DNA of 64,000 nt from Dryomyza anilis (taxonomy: Eukaryota; Arthropoda; Insecta; Diptera; Dryomyzidae), in contig OX638135.1 of the NCBI GenBank assembly GCA_951804985.1, positions 10,268,058-10,332,057 of the forward strand. The letters run 5' to 3'. Positions 11,214 through 23,270 of this stretch are shown here, one piece after another. Each line of letters opens with the position of its first letter. Position 1 is the first letter of the stretch. The notes under the pieces were generated by a model. It did not search any database. It saw only the letters and a program-made list of their open reading frames with translations, and had not been told where the DNA came from. The position numbers and the translations under genes are program-made.

Positions 11214-12723
11214 TTAGTTTAAAGCTTGATTGAAATTTACGCTATTTTTGACATGATCCTGGGATTCTTCATGTCGGGGTTCATTTGCAAATAGATTCAT
11301 TGAGCGCTTGCGTTTTTTACGACAATCACGTGCCATATGCCCATATGTATCACAGTTGTAACATTTACCTTTGAATTGCGTATCTTTGTTGGCTGATGTG
11401 TGTTCGGTTTTAACGCCTGCTTTAACTGCTTGGCACACTACTTGAAATAAATCATCGTTCTCCACATCAATTCTACGCGCCTTTGGAGCCGATCGGCACA
11501 ACGCATTTGCTGTCTCCTGAGTTAGAGCTATGGTAACCGTTTCCGTAAATATTACCTTGGGCGTAATCACTGTTGCACGTTTCGTCTCCTGATCGCGTAT
11601 GCCATCAACAAACGCTTCGATTTTGCACTTTTCTATGAAATCACTTGCTGAATCTGAATACGACAAATGCGCAAGCCTCTCGATGTCCGCTGCATACGCC
11701 TGCAATGTTTCACCATTTCTTTGCATTCGGCCCTTTAGTTCCATTCTGTAGACCTGCTTCATGTGATCACTTCCATATTTCCGTTGCAGTGCAGCCATAA
11801 CCGCTGTGTAACTGTTTCTATCGCTTTCTGGAACAGTCTGCAATACTTCGGCTGCGCCTCCTTTTAGCGCCACGATAAGCGCGGCTACGCTGTCCTCATT
11901 GTTCCACCGATTACTTACAGCCGTGGTCTCAAATTGCAGCTTGAAAATGTTGAACGCTGTAGTTCCATCGTAAATCGGTGACTTTAGTCTCGTACCACTA
12001 ACAAAATGCTGTGTGGGTCCATTTAACTGCAATATATCGAAGTCCTTTTGAATTTTCTGTAGCTTTTTGTCGATTCCATGATATTTCTCATCAACGTTAT
12101 TTTCAAATCTTTGAATCTTATCGTCAACGCTCACTTCCATGTCATTTACATGTACCTCAAGCACCTTTACTTTGACATGGAGCGTATTCGAAACTTCCAG
12201 AAGTTGCTTCGAATGTTCCTGCATCTTTTCCGCCATTTTTATTTGATGTTTGTTGGAATTCTCTAAAAGTTTCTGTTCCATTTTGCTGGAATTTTCTTGA
12301 AATTTCTGCTCCATTTTGTTGGAATTTTCTTGAAGTTTCTGTTCAATTTGGTTGGAATTTTCTTGAAGATTCTGTTCAATTTGGATGGAATTTTCTTGAA
12401 GCTTCTGTTCCATTTTGTTGGAATTTTCTTGAAATTTTTGATCTAATTTGTTGAAATTTTCTTGAAGCTGTTTTGCATTTTCTAGAAGCTGTTGTTGTAT
12501 TGCTCCGAGCAACTGGCTCATATCAAAACTTTGGGACTTTTTGCTCCGCGTCCACACTTTTCGATGACGCTGTTGCAGCTTCCACTTCAAACTCGTGCTC
12601 TGCGAGGTCAATACCTTGGTTCTCTAATTCTTCCATTAGACGCTTTTGTAGCTCAACTTTCGTACCTACAGTTGGAAGTTCCTTCTTTAGCTGGTCGACT
12701 TTAAGTTGTTCGAATTGAACCAT
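11214..12723 (-). pseudogene. gag: gag with SAP-like N-terminus, long coiled coil and CCHC knuckle (gypsy copy B)
   Basis: The start at 12723 gives QLKVDQLKKEL then VGTKVELQKRLMEELE, a SAP-like helix pair that lost about four residues (RNLA-type turn) relative to copy A. A frameshift near 12540 moves to a second frame (open 12611-11214). That frame holds an 11-residue repeat (QENSNKMEQKL and variants, about seven units, coded at about 12250-12480), a capsid-like domain, and a single CCHC knuckle CYNCDTYGHMARDC followed by a basic RKKRKR stretch. SAP domains bind AT-rich DNA in chromatin proteins; finding one at a gag N-terminus hints at chromatin targeting (inference). Confidence 0.88.
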
Positions 12724-12733
12724 TTTGTATCAC

Positions 12734-12752
12734 AATCCCACTTCTGACACCA
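12734..12752 (-). promoter_or_regulatory. Primer binding site, tRNA-Leu type (copy B)
   Basis: Identical to the site in copy A: one base inside the 5' LTR the plus strand spells AATCCCACTTCTGACACCA. Confidence 0.82.
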
Positions 12753-12753
12753 A

Positions 12754-13078
12754 TGTTACGAAAATTCAGTCTACGAGTTCGTATCGCTGGATTGGGTACA
12801 AAACAAAAACACTCTTATGTTTGGTTTAAATTATAATAATTAACTTTATTAATTCAATTTAATAAACAACTTTACTAATAACAAATTCTGACAACTGCTG
12901 CATGTCCACAATTTAACTTGACATTTATCACACGAGCTGCACTTCACCACTTTACAATCACTACTGAAGTCAAGTACCTCAGATGCGGCTCCCTTATATA
13001 CTGCATGCCTCAGTTCGACACTCTTCGACAAGCTTCGACTTGTTTCGAGAACCTTCTACTCGTTTCGTGAATGACGCA
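12754..13078 (-). repeat. 5' LTR of gypsy copy B, truncated by gap
   Basis: Starts with TGTTACGAAAATTC and is lost into the N run. It keeps a better TATA box than copy A (minus strand TATATAAGG, 12993-13001) and the TTCGA array just upstream of it (13014-13070). Confidence 0.92.
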
Positions 13079-13278
13079 NNNNNNNNNNNNNNNNNNNNNN
13101 NNNNNNNNNNNNNNNNNNNNNNNNNNNNNNNNNNNNNNNNNNNNNNNNNNNNNNNNNNNNNNNNNNNNNNNNNNNNNNNNNNNNNNNNNNNNNNNNNNNN
13201 NNNNNNNNNNNNNNNNNNNNNNNNNNNNNNNNNNNNNNNNNNNNNNNNNNNNNNNNNNNNNNNNNNNNNNNNNNNNNN
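13079..13278. other. Assembly gap, 200 N
   Basis: Exactly 200 N, a conventional unknown-size or scaffolding gap. The right side starts directly with sequence that is repeated at 23271. Confidence 1.
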
Positions 13279-15563
13279 CGCTTAATGTAAAATATCGAGT
13301 TCTTGCCTAATCATACAATGTTTAATACAGTATTTATCGATTGTATATGAGGCTAATTAGATTTTTTTGTTTTAATAATCATTAAATATAAAGTATATTT
13401 CATACTTGGTATTTTAAATCTGTTTCAAACTTTAACAGCCAGATATTGTATCTCGTTAATTGACGAAAGTAGTCACGCACGCCCGTTTGACTGGATTTCT
13501 AATTTTGTATAGCGCAAAACGTCTGACGTCACACGGTTTGCGCCGACGTAAGGAAATAATTTGTATTTCATAAAACTAAAGCTCACGAATGTTGTGTCAG
13601 ATTAGACGGCAGTTTTTTTTGGCTCCGTTCACTAAAATTTTCACGAAACAAAGTACTGATTGCACCTAAAAAGGATGCAGAACAATCTTAATTAATTTTT
13701 TAATACACTATACATTTATTTTCATCCATTAAATCCATTTACGAAACCAATAAGAAAAAATTTGCAAAAATGGTGATGAAAAGTTCGTAACTTCTTAATA
13801 AATTTTTAATTTTTTTATCTGACATTTGTTTGTTGGTAACACGACATGTTTGCGAGAGTCGTAGAACGTAAGAGCCATCGAAATCAACGTAAGGGCTTTG
13901 TGTGCGAAATTTGTGAAGATATGAAATACAACTTTGTGAGAGAACACACATGCTAGAGCACTCACTCACATCGAGATACAATTTCTTTCAAACAAAAAGT
14001 TTCAAAACAAAAAGTTTTTAAAACTAGACATTTTTCATATAAATATCGAGAATTAATATTCATAATATTCGTAGCCGCGGTAGCTCAGTGGTTAGTGCGT
14101 TGGACTGCGAGCCGAAAGGTCCCCGGTTCAAGCCTGGACTGGGGCTAACAACATCTTTTCATAGAAACATTTTTCTATATCGCAATACCTCTCGGCAGTA
14201 AATGGCAAACCTACGAGAGTAAAACCATTGCCTATGAAAAGCTCTCACCCGCCGTTCGAATTCGGCAATAAACTGTAGGTCCCACCACTTTGAGTACAAA
14301 TATAACACGCACAGCTCAAAATGGTGAGACAGCTCGGCCGAAGTTCTATACAGGACTGTAGCGCCAAACTATTATTATTGTTATTATTAATATTAATATG
14401 TAAGGAAGGCATTTAAAAAATTATTCGAATTTATTTATTTATTAGCTATATTAAAATATACCTTTTTTTATGAAGATGTATTTGAATGCATATTTATATT
14501 ATTTTTATATTGAAAAATTACATTTAATTTGCTTCTGTTTATATTAAGTACTTTTCAGCAATTTGAATTATTCGAAACTATCTTTTTAAGCATAACATTA
14601 TCGACACTCGTAATTTTTAAATTTTTACTGGAAAAAGGGGTTTAAATATGTTACATCAAAGGTTTTGGGAATAAATAGTACAATATATGTAGACATATAA
14701 AATACTGGGTTAAAAACAATAATGTAGAAACACTACCAACACGGACATCTCATACATGATTTCGGCAAAGCAGATTTTATTATTTAAGACTTATGTCCGT
14801 AACTTCAACAAATAGATATCTACTGGTGCTTAGTTATCTATCGTGAAAGCAAACCTACGTAATTTCCATTACTTTTTTTATAAAAACATTTTAAATTTAA
14901 AACTTTTATTGAACCATTTATGCATTTTTATAGAAATTTAAATTATTTTTTGTTCTTTTTTATATCTGTTACGGTTGAATTAAGATAATATAAGCATTGT
15001 GCCAAGAATGTATACTTTTTGTTAGCATATATTTATTTTTTAAGTATTTATAAAATGTTAATATTTTGAGATGTTTTGAATATAATTATAAATTACGAGT
15101 TACATTAAAATTATAATATCTTTAACATATACAATATTCAATAAAAACTTAATTTGTGCCAATTAATTTAATAATAAACGTAAATCGTACATGGGCGGAT
15201 AGGACAAAACGATTATTATAATGGTTGGTTCGTTGAAGGGGTGGCCCAGTATACGTTCATGGTCCCAATTAGCTCTGGGAGAGCCGTTTTGATACGACAA
15301 CTCATGTGACCCTCTTGTTGACTGTTGTTAAAGGTGCGTATGAATTTAGAAATATAATCAATTTCCCTATTATAGGATTTGCCAAATTACCGAAATCCAG
15401 CAGCAAGGGTACGGCATTGTCATGAGATAGAGAGACCCTTACTCAGAAAAAAGTACATACTTAATATAAGGAACTTAATTAAAGTATGGGCCGATTTTTT
15501 TTCAAAACTTCAAAAAAATATATTTCTTAATTTATATAAAAGGAATTTCTTACTTTCTTAAAA
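13279..15563 (+). repeat. 2.3-kb duplicated segment, copy 1
   Basis: Matches 23271-25522 with only scattered substitutions and a few small indels (about 10 bp near 13911 and 22 bp near 14872 absent from copy 2). It begins at the gap, so its true left end is unknown. It ends at AAAACT just before a (TA)n tract. It contains a tRNA-derived SINE at the same place in both copies. No coding potential is seen outside the SINE. Confidence 0.97.
14070..14400 (+). mobile_element. tRNA-derived SINE, copy 1
   Basis: The head has a pol III A box (TAGCTCAGTGG, 14081-14091) and B box (GGTTCAAGCC, 14125-14134), like a tRNA without a good anticodon arm. A 260-bp unrelated body follows (CCGCCGTTCGAATTCGGC, GTCCCACCACTTTGAGTAC, CAGCTCGGCCGAAG), ending in a TTA-rich tail. 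The same body is found at 24050, 27015, 52545 and 56240. A SINE of this kind borrows a LINE's enzymes. Confidence 0.9.
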
Positions 15564-15591
15564 CTAGTTTATATATTTCCTTATTTTAAAA

Positions 15592-15800
<209 letters not shown>

Positions 15801-15805
15801 TGTTT

Positions 15806-17093
15806 ATGGGTTATTCCACGTTAAATCAACTGAAAATTTTAAAATTTTGGCAGCACCATCTCAGAAATTAATGAAATTTGGTAGGGTGGTTTTATGACTT
15901 CAAATTAAGAAAAATGCAAAATTTCAGTTTCCTAACTGCAGTGGTTTCAGATATATGAGTCCTTGAAATATGAAAAACTCACAAAAAATGCACAAAGTTC
16001 CACTAGCTTAACTTACTGTAACTTAGCAAATAGTTTACTTACCGAAACCATTTAGACAACCATGTAAAGGTTATAAAACTGAGCAAAAGCGGAAATATTA
16101 AAATTTTTAATATTAGTATGACCATAGGTAGAAATTAATAATAATATTATTAAAAAAGGATTATCTCAATAACTCCCTTTTTTTAAAATTTTTAATAAAA
16201 TATATGTTAAAGAGTATCCTTTTGCTAATAAACTATCAAAATTTCAGAGTGGTGTTTAGGCTTGTTCTCGAGTTATTAATAAAAATGTTTTATAAAGTAG
16301 AAATTTTCATATGAAATTTTTATTACAAAACTTTGTAATTATTTTCTTTGTAATGTTATTGAACTATAAAAGCCAATAACATTTATTTTATAGCTTTTAA
16401 AAAAAATAGTTAATGTGGGGTGACCATATGTGTTAGGTGACCAACCATATATATAGATCATTGGCTGAATTTAACTTTACCAGACGAAGTGAAATACTTT
16501 TTTTTCCTTTTTAAAACTATCCCCTCTGTTTGAATCAAAAGTAAAATAAATATGTAAATTAGGGTGCGGTCGGTGGTACCCTAGAAAAATCGAAAAACTT
16601 TACACCTACCTATATGAACATATAGGTACTCAAATGAAAGGTAATGATCTCACAATTGTGAATATGTTATAAATATTATGAAAAGGGTAATGATCTCACG
16701 ATTGTGAATATGTTATAAAGTACCGCAGTGACCGCGGTACCCTTTTTAGAATTAACACCTTCTTTTTTTATACAGTCACTCCAGTAACTATACATTATTT
16801 GTTTATTAAATAGACTAAGTTGTTATTTCAAAAAAGGGAACAAAGTCACTAAGGTTATCGGGTTAGGAAAATAATTAGTTACTAAGTTACAGTAAGTTAA
16901 GCTAGTGCAACTTTGTGCATTTTTTGTGAGTTTTTAATATTTCAAGGACTCATATCTCTGAAACCACTGCAGTTAGGAAACTGAAATTTTGCATTTTTCT
17001 TAATTTCAAGTCATAAAACCACGCTACCAAATTTCATTAGTTTCTGAGATGGTGCTGCCAAACCTTCGGTTGATCTGACGTGGAATCACCCAT
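15806..17093. mobile_element. Foldback element with about 230-bp inverted arms (ATGGGTTATTCCACG ends)
   Basis: The left arm (15806 to about 16045) and the right arm (about 16873-17093) are inverted copies: ATGGGTTATTCCACG at one end, CGTGGAATCACCCAT at the other. Matching inner blocks include AATGAAATTTGGTA and AACTGCAGTGGTTTC. The middle has no ORF of note and contains a different interspersed repeat (16420-16760). The ends resemble those of the palindromic element at 28735. No transposase is present, so the superfamily is unknown. Confidence 0.85.
16420..16765 (+). repeat. Interspersed repeat with GGTGCGGTCGG and TACACCTACC boxes
   Basis: Contains TATCCCCTCTGTTTG, GGTGCGGTCGGTGGTACC, TACACCTACCTATATG and a duplicated GTAATGATCTCACRATTGTG block (16640 and 16687). 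Relatives occur at 45945-46200 (same strand) and 46590-46740 (opposite strand). The TACACCTACC...TCAAATGAA part looks like a distant version of the mini-me right half. Confidence 0.6.
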
Positions 17094-17958
17094 ATATATT
17101 AGGGTGATGCAAAAAAAATAAATTCATCGGGATCGCTCACCATAGGATCATAATAGTTGAAAAAGACACACACGTGCCTTTTAGAGGTCGCGCACCTGGA
17201 TTTTCTGCGATCTGAAAAACGTAAGTTGGCTTCATGGGAAAAGTTGAATATCTCCCAAAGTTTAAGGAGTAAATTCATAAATTTTTGGGAAAAGTGCTCC
17301 AATATAATGCAGTTTCTAAAACTGTTGTTAAAATTTTTTAACATCGTCTTATTACGACTTATTAATACAGGAACTAATTATAAATTCATGAATTAATTTC
17401 AGTTAATAAAAAATTCCGCTAATCAGTTTGTATCCGCTACACCCATTAATTGTTTCTTAGATATCCAATGTTTCTAATAAATATGATTTAATCGCGGGCC
17501 TAGGTAAAATGTAGCGGTACAGATCATTTACATTCAGAAATTCGTATAAAACACACGTTTTCACAGATTGATTTATTTATAACTTTAGTATTGCGAGTAT
17601 GGTTTTCAACATTTTAAATATAGTCGAAAGAAAACGTCGTAATCTTTTCACAAAAAAATATAAAACCATAATCGGCAAAGGTATACCGTAAATATAGGTA
17701 ATTAATTGTTGAAAATGATTTTTTTCATACATTTTTAACTTAAAAATATGTACTCAACAGATCAAATATATAATTGTACCATCGTAAAATGTTTCATTTA
17801 TTACTGATTTAATAAAATATATTTTATTGCACCCAAATTAGAGACGATTATTCAATTCAATAACACTTTACTCACGAAACGAGAAAAAATATTCGTATGG
17901 AGATATCCCAAACTTCAATGTAATATAAATCGTGTATGCTGATTTCGACTGCAGTTTT
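17094..17958. other. AT-rich DNA, no feature recognised
   Basis: I see no credible ORF, RNA gene or repeat of known type. A GC-richer patch at 17150-17230 (CGCGCACCTGGATTTTCTGC) has no long frame. Confidence 0.6.
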
Positions 17959-18650
17959 TATACCCTACACTAAGAGTGAAAGGGTATATTCAGTTTGGTA
18001 CGCCGTTTTTAACACCAAGAAGGAAGCATCTCCGGTATGGAAAAGTATATATATTCTTGATCAGCATGACCTCCTGAGTCGATTTAGCGATGTCCGTCTG
18101 TCCGTCTGTCTGTCTGTCTGTCTGTTGAAATCCCTACTACTTTTAAAATTGAAGAGCTAGATTAATGAAACTTTTAACTTAGATTACTAATATACCTACG
18201 CTGTATGTGCGAGATCGGTCAATTGTGACCTACGATCCGACCACTTATGTTCAAATACCTCATATAAAATGTACATATAAAGATCAATTTTTATATATAC
18301 GTGCTTAGGTAAACTTTTTTCGTCAAATATATATTGACATCATGCTCAAATACATGATAATAATGTTTTCCGGCGAAAAGACTTGTGGTTCACAAAAAAA
18401 ATCGAAATTGGTACACCTACCCATTTGTAAATATGGGTATCAAATGAATGGAAATTCTTCAACGATTGAATGTTTGTAGTTATTTTCAGGATTCGTATAC
18501 CCTGGTGACCTATATATCACTTTGAATGGTAACCACACATATGTGTAGGGTATTTATAGTCGGCTTAGACCGACTATAATTTTGATAATCCTAACTATCA
18601 TAATTACACCTACTTTAAAATTTACCATGTGATTGGGAAGGTTAATTGGT
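17959..18650 (+). mobile_element. mini-me-type element, copy 1
   Basis: Starts TATACCCTACACTAAGAG, has the conserved core TTCTTGATCAGCATGACC followed by a GTCY microsatellite (18092-18127), and near its right end the hairpin ATAGTCGG-CTTAG-CCGACTAT. mini-me elements of flies are known for a TA-rich and a GTCY tract around a conserved core. No protein is coded. The last 30 bp differ from other copies (TGATTGGGAAGG instead of TGATCTAACC). Confidence 0.82.
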
Positions 18651-18659
18651 TTCCTATTA

Positions 18660-19195
18660 CGTAACATATTTATGAAAATTTCTAATTTTAGCCGCGTCAA
18701 CGCACTTATGGAGTAGCGTCAACGCACTTATGGGGGACGGACGTGTCGTGCCGCCTCTAATTTGTGTGTCAAAATTGTGCTTAATGTGGCCGTCCAACAA
18801 TACCAAAACTCAAAAACAATAATTATTCGTTCAATCTCAACTTTTATAAAATACAAATTAAAATAAATAAATAAACAGCAATAATTTAAAATAAAACAAC
18901 TAACTCTCTACAATAACAACAACAAATAAACAGAACCGGTTTCGCGCTGCCTGCTGTCTGCTGAGTTGCTGCACTCGCAGTTATTTACAATTGCCAACGC
19001 AAAGGGCTTTTCTATGCTCTTTGCTGCAATTGCACAGGTTTGTTGTCGTATTCCCTCCCTCCCTCATCCTACTCCACACTACTAGCATACTCAGTTGATA
19101 CTGCAGTGAGTGCGCGATCTACGCCGTGGTGAAGGCATAACACTCACCACGGCTTGGCTTGCGCTCTCATTGGTTTGAAGTTGCCCAGTAGAAAA
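18660..19195 (+). other. Probable 5' leader of the LINE at 19196
   Basis: A duplicated GCGTCAACGCACTTATGG (18696 and 18716), then a GC-richer stretch, then a hairpin CCGTGGTGA ... TCACCACGG (19123-19152) 44 bp ahead of the first ATG of the LINE ORF. The inverted LINE copy at 56800-59613 is truncated just inside the ORF start, so it cannot confirm the leader. I see no ORF1. Confidence 0.4.
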
Positions 19196-20692
19196 ATGTC
19201 GCAAAAATTTCGCATAGATTTTTGCAACATTCGCGGGCTGAGAACGAATTTCTTCTCTATATATGCGTATGTGTCCGTTAATAGGCCACAAATAATGGCA
19301 CTGGGTGAGACCCAGGTTAGTGAGGATGCAGATCCACTGGATTTTCAGATACCTGAGTATCACTTAGTGCCATTATTTTCTGCCCATAGGGGGCTCGCTT
19401 TATTTATTCGGAGTGACGTTGTGTATCAACTGCAGCAACAACATAGTGTGTCGGATAGCGAATTTAATACAATTTGGGTTAAATTCAAAATCCAATCACA
19501 CATCATGCACTTGTGCTTTCTTTATAGGAGTCCGAATCTAGAGAGGGTTTCCACCTGTAATAAGCTGGATGCGTTATCTGATTCGATCTCAAATATATTG
19601 GAGCAATTCCCAGGCAGTGAAATTGTTGTTGCCGGCGATTTAAATGTGCACAACGCCACTTGGTTGAGTCACTCGGGTCTTCCAACACAGGAGGGTTGTT
19701 ATGTTGAGCTGTTTGCAGAGTGCAATCAACTCACTCAATTGGTGAAGGAACCGACGTATCTCCCACGCGTCGGTGGGCAAAGCCAAAAAGTCCTAGACCT
19801 TTTTCTGACTTCACATCATGAAAAATATGATGTAAAAGTCCTTGCACCTCTTGGTAACTCCGACCACTGTACTGTTTTCGCTGAGTTTTCGTATTCTAGT
19901 TTACGCGCCTCTTCGATTAAAGCCCCGAAGAGGACTGTATGGCTTTACAAAAAAGCAAATTGGGTTGCGTTAAATGATTTTTTTCGCAACTTTAATTGGA
20001 AATTGTGTTTCGCAGACAGAGACATAAATGCCGCGGCTTTAATGGTACAAAATATTATTTTATTAGGTATGCGGTCCTTCATACCTTCTAAAAAGATTAG
20101 CATTAAACCCAAGGACCGCTCTTGGTTTAATGAGACTTGCAGGATTGCAGTCAGGTCGAAAGAGGAAGCCTTTCAGACTTGGCGTTCTAACAAGAATGCT
20201 GATACTGAAAGACTTCGTATACAGGCTAGGAATCGCTGTAATGCCTTGATCTTGCGCGAAAAGTTTCTTCACGAACAAAACGCTCGCAAAAAGGTCCTAC
20301 TCTTTCACAGGGGTAGTAAAAATTTCTGGTCATTTGTAAAAAGGGTGAAGAATCAGACGACATCGTCTACTCCAACTCTTAGTATGAATGGCCAGACCTT
20401 CACTGACCCGGTTGATAAAGCTAATCTCTTGGCAGAATTATTTGCAAATAATTCAACGCTCCCAGATAGTAATCAACCACTGCCTGTCGTCGATTTTGTT
20501 TCTTCTGCAATGCCGGAGATACATTTTCGAACTCGGGCAGTTAATAAGGTTTTAGCAAACCTCAACATTAACAAAGCCTCTGGGCCAGATGGCATATCTG
20601 CCCATGTGTTGAAGAAGTGCGCGTCAACGCTGGCTTGTCCGTTGCGTAACCTTTTCAACATCTCCTACACGACAGGAGTTTTTCCATCTTGA
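19196..20692 (+). pseudogene. LINE endonuclease and N-terminal RT (first open part)
   Basis: Start chosen at the first ATG (MSQKFRIDFCNIRGLRTN). The endonuclease carries CNIRGLR, the Glu of ALGETQVSED, VAGDLNVHNATW (Asp/Asn) and GNSDHCTVFAEF, so all catalytic blocks are visible. A linker of about 200 residues leads to the RT start KASGPDGISAHVLKKC. The frame ends at a TGA where the sister copy codes Cys. The endonuclease would make the target nick for primed reverse transcription. Confidence 0.9.
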
Positions 20693-22059
20693 TGGAAGGT
20701 TGCCAATGTCCAGCCAGTTCCGAAAAAGGGCGAGGCCACGAACCCTGCCAATTACCGACCCATTGCCATATGCTCTGCACTCTCCAAGGTAATGGAGAGC
20801 GTAATTAACTTCCACCTTGTGAACTATCTTGAGCACAACGACAATACGGTTTCCGTAGGACCAGATCCACAGGTGACTTGATGGCGGTCCTCTCCGAAAA
20901 GTGGAATAATTGTGTTCACCTTTTCGGGGAGAGCAAGGCTGTTGCTCTCGATATTTCCAAGGCTTTTGATCGAGTGTGGCATAAAGCCCTCGTTTCAAAA
21001 CTAATTGCATATGGTGTCGGTGTATCTTTTACTCGATGGATATCGAGTTTTCTCCAGGGTCGTTCAACTCGTATTGGTGTTCTTTCAGAACAACATTTCA
21101 TCAATTCTGGAGTTCCGCAGGGTTCCGTCCTATCCCCGTCCCTATTTCTGGTATTTATCAATGACCTTCTGTCATTGACCCAGAACCCAATTCATTCCTT
21201 TGCAGATGGCAGTAATATTTGTCATTCATATTCGTTCAACAAGCGCCCAAACTCTTTGGAGATTGAGAGTAAACGACGCACTATGAATGACACACTCAAT
21301 AATGACCTTAAATCAATCTCCGAGTGGGGTGTTGCAAACAGAGTAGATTTTAATGCAAGCAAGACCCAATGTTGTCTGTTATCTCACAAAGGAATGGATT
21401 CACCCCTCCCTCCCCTCAATATGGGTGCTGTGGATATTGCGCAGTCAGCTGCTCTTGACGTTCTGGGCATATCAATTCAATGTGATCTCCGTTGGAATGA
21501 CCACATATTTAACGTGTCGAAAGAAGCGGCCAAGTGCCTCGGTTTTTTAAAACGGTGTAAAACATACTTCACTCCTGCTGACTTACGCACTGTCTACATT
21601 ACCTATATACGGCCTAAAATGGAATTCAATTCGCACATTTGGGCAGGGGCCTCAAAATCCTCCTTGGAGTTCCTGGACCGAAACCAACAACGTGCGATAT
21701 ATTTAATAGGGGATGAAAATATTTCATCGTCTATTGGTTCTCTTGAGCACCGAAAGACCGTTGGGTGTGTAAGCCTGTTTTATAAGTATTACAACGGCAA
21801 GTGTTCGAGGGAAATACATGGCCTGATTCCACCAGGTCGTGTGTTCTCTCGTTCTACTCGAGCGTCAAACCAAGCCCACCCCTTCGTAGTCGACTCGGCT
21901 CTCAACAGAACCACGCATTATAGAGAGAATACGTTCTTCAGTCGCACGATTCGTTTGTGGAACAATCTCCCGGCGTACGTTTTTCCGGACATTTTTGATA
22001 TTGGCAAGTTCAAAACAAACATTCACCGACACTACTCTATCTTTCCTCCCTCCTTTTAA
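20693..22059 (+). pseudogene. LINE reverse transcriptase and C-terminus (second part)
   Basis: After the TGA the same frame continues with WKVANVQPVPKKG and NPANYRPIAICSALSKVME, then shifts near 20835. The open frame from 20878 has VALDISKAFDRVWHKAL, SGVPQGSVLSPSLFLVFIND and the catalytic box FADGSN. The second palm Asp is Gly (GGC at 21208-21210); the inverted copy still has FADDSN. The tail has YITYIRPKMEFNSHIW and ends LPAYVFPDIFDIGKFK. Confidence 0.9.
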
Positions 22060-22234
22060 CCTATCATCCCTTCTTACGATCAACACTGTGCTTTGCATGA
22101 ATAGGGGGCATCCCCTGAGCGTTGGTTAATTTGTAAAAAAAAAAAAAAAAATATATTGTACAGCTTTAACAAATAGGCGGCATTTTGACAAATCTTCCAT
22201 ATAAATTTATGTCAAAATCGACTACTATCTTAAG

Positions 22235-22772
<538 letters not shown>

Positions 22773-23270
22773 TATATATGTGTTTCTCATTTTTTATTTA
22801 ACCATTAGGAGGCGAATACTATGGCTGAACGTGATATTGGCTCAACATTTTTACTTCTGCATACACATCTTTATAAACCTTATACAGTAAAACTTTGCAT
22901 TATCCCTTAACTATTATCTTTATTTACTTACAGCAGGAAAGCTATATCTCCAGATTTGATTCAATGTAATGTCGTCAAAAGGAAGAATAATTCACAATAT
23001 TCCTGTACAAAATATTTTTAAGTTATAAAAAGAATTTAGTGCATTATTGTTAGGCGCATACACTATTGAGTTCTTTTAACATATAAAATAGATATTTTTC
23101 TACAATTTACTTATTTTGATAATTTATTGATATATTTAGGTCAAAAGATCTTGCGCTAAACACATGCCTCAAGGCTACTTTTAAATATTATACAGATCCG
23201 TTTAAATGGGATGCAACGTTTTTGTGTTAATGTGTCGAATACCAGACTTAAATACGTAGAACTGTGAATA
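22773..23270. other. AT-rich DNA left of duplicated copy 2, nothing recognised
   Basis: No credible gene. If the duplication is real, this is the sequence expected in or behind the gap at 13079-13278. Confidence 0.55.

Larger units (their letters stand above)
7242..13078 (-). mobile_element. Ty3/gypsy LTR retrotransposon, copy B (5' LTR cut by assembly gap)
   Basis: Minus-strand order: 5' LTR (12754 into the gap), primer site, gag, protease, RT, RNase H, integrase, polypurine tract, 3' LTR (7242-7687). It is the most complete member of the family here. It is still dead: gag, protease, the RT/RNase H junction and the RNase H/integrase junction are each frameshifted, and the integrase has two internal stops. 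The left target flank is a TA run (TATATA next to TGTTACG); the right flank is hidden by the gap. Confidence 0.95.
19196..22151 (+). mobile_element. LINE (jockey/CR1-like), nearly full ORF2 and poly(A) tail
   Basis: One ORF2-like polyprotein of endonuclease, RT and C-terminal region, a short 3' UTR and an A-run at 22134-22151. A second, inverted copy lies at 56800-59613. Defects: Cys codon TGT changed to TGA at about 20691; about 13 bases lost near 20835 (present in the other copy); the RT catalytic FADD changed to FADG. No ORF1 is recognised. The poly(A) tail and domain style fit the jockey/CR1 branch, not RTE. Confidence 0.92.

Noticed and set aside
13071..13310. Open frames spanning the N run
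   Set aside because: They consist of unknown bases in an assembly gap.
14070..14145. A functional tRNA gene
   Set aside because: A and B boxes are present but the anticodon arm does not pair well and the sequence continues into a repeated 260-bp body with a TTA tail seen at five loci, so it is a SINE head.
17936..18160. Protein from the GTCTGTCTG region
   Set aside because: The same frame recurs in every mini-me copy (32256, 62914 minus) because it is the repeat's microsatellite; no conserved start or domain.
22820..22912. Short ORF MAERDIGSTF after an AGGAGG-like motif
   Set aside because: 29 codons only; a bacterial-type ribosome site has no meaning here and nothing supports splicing into a gene.
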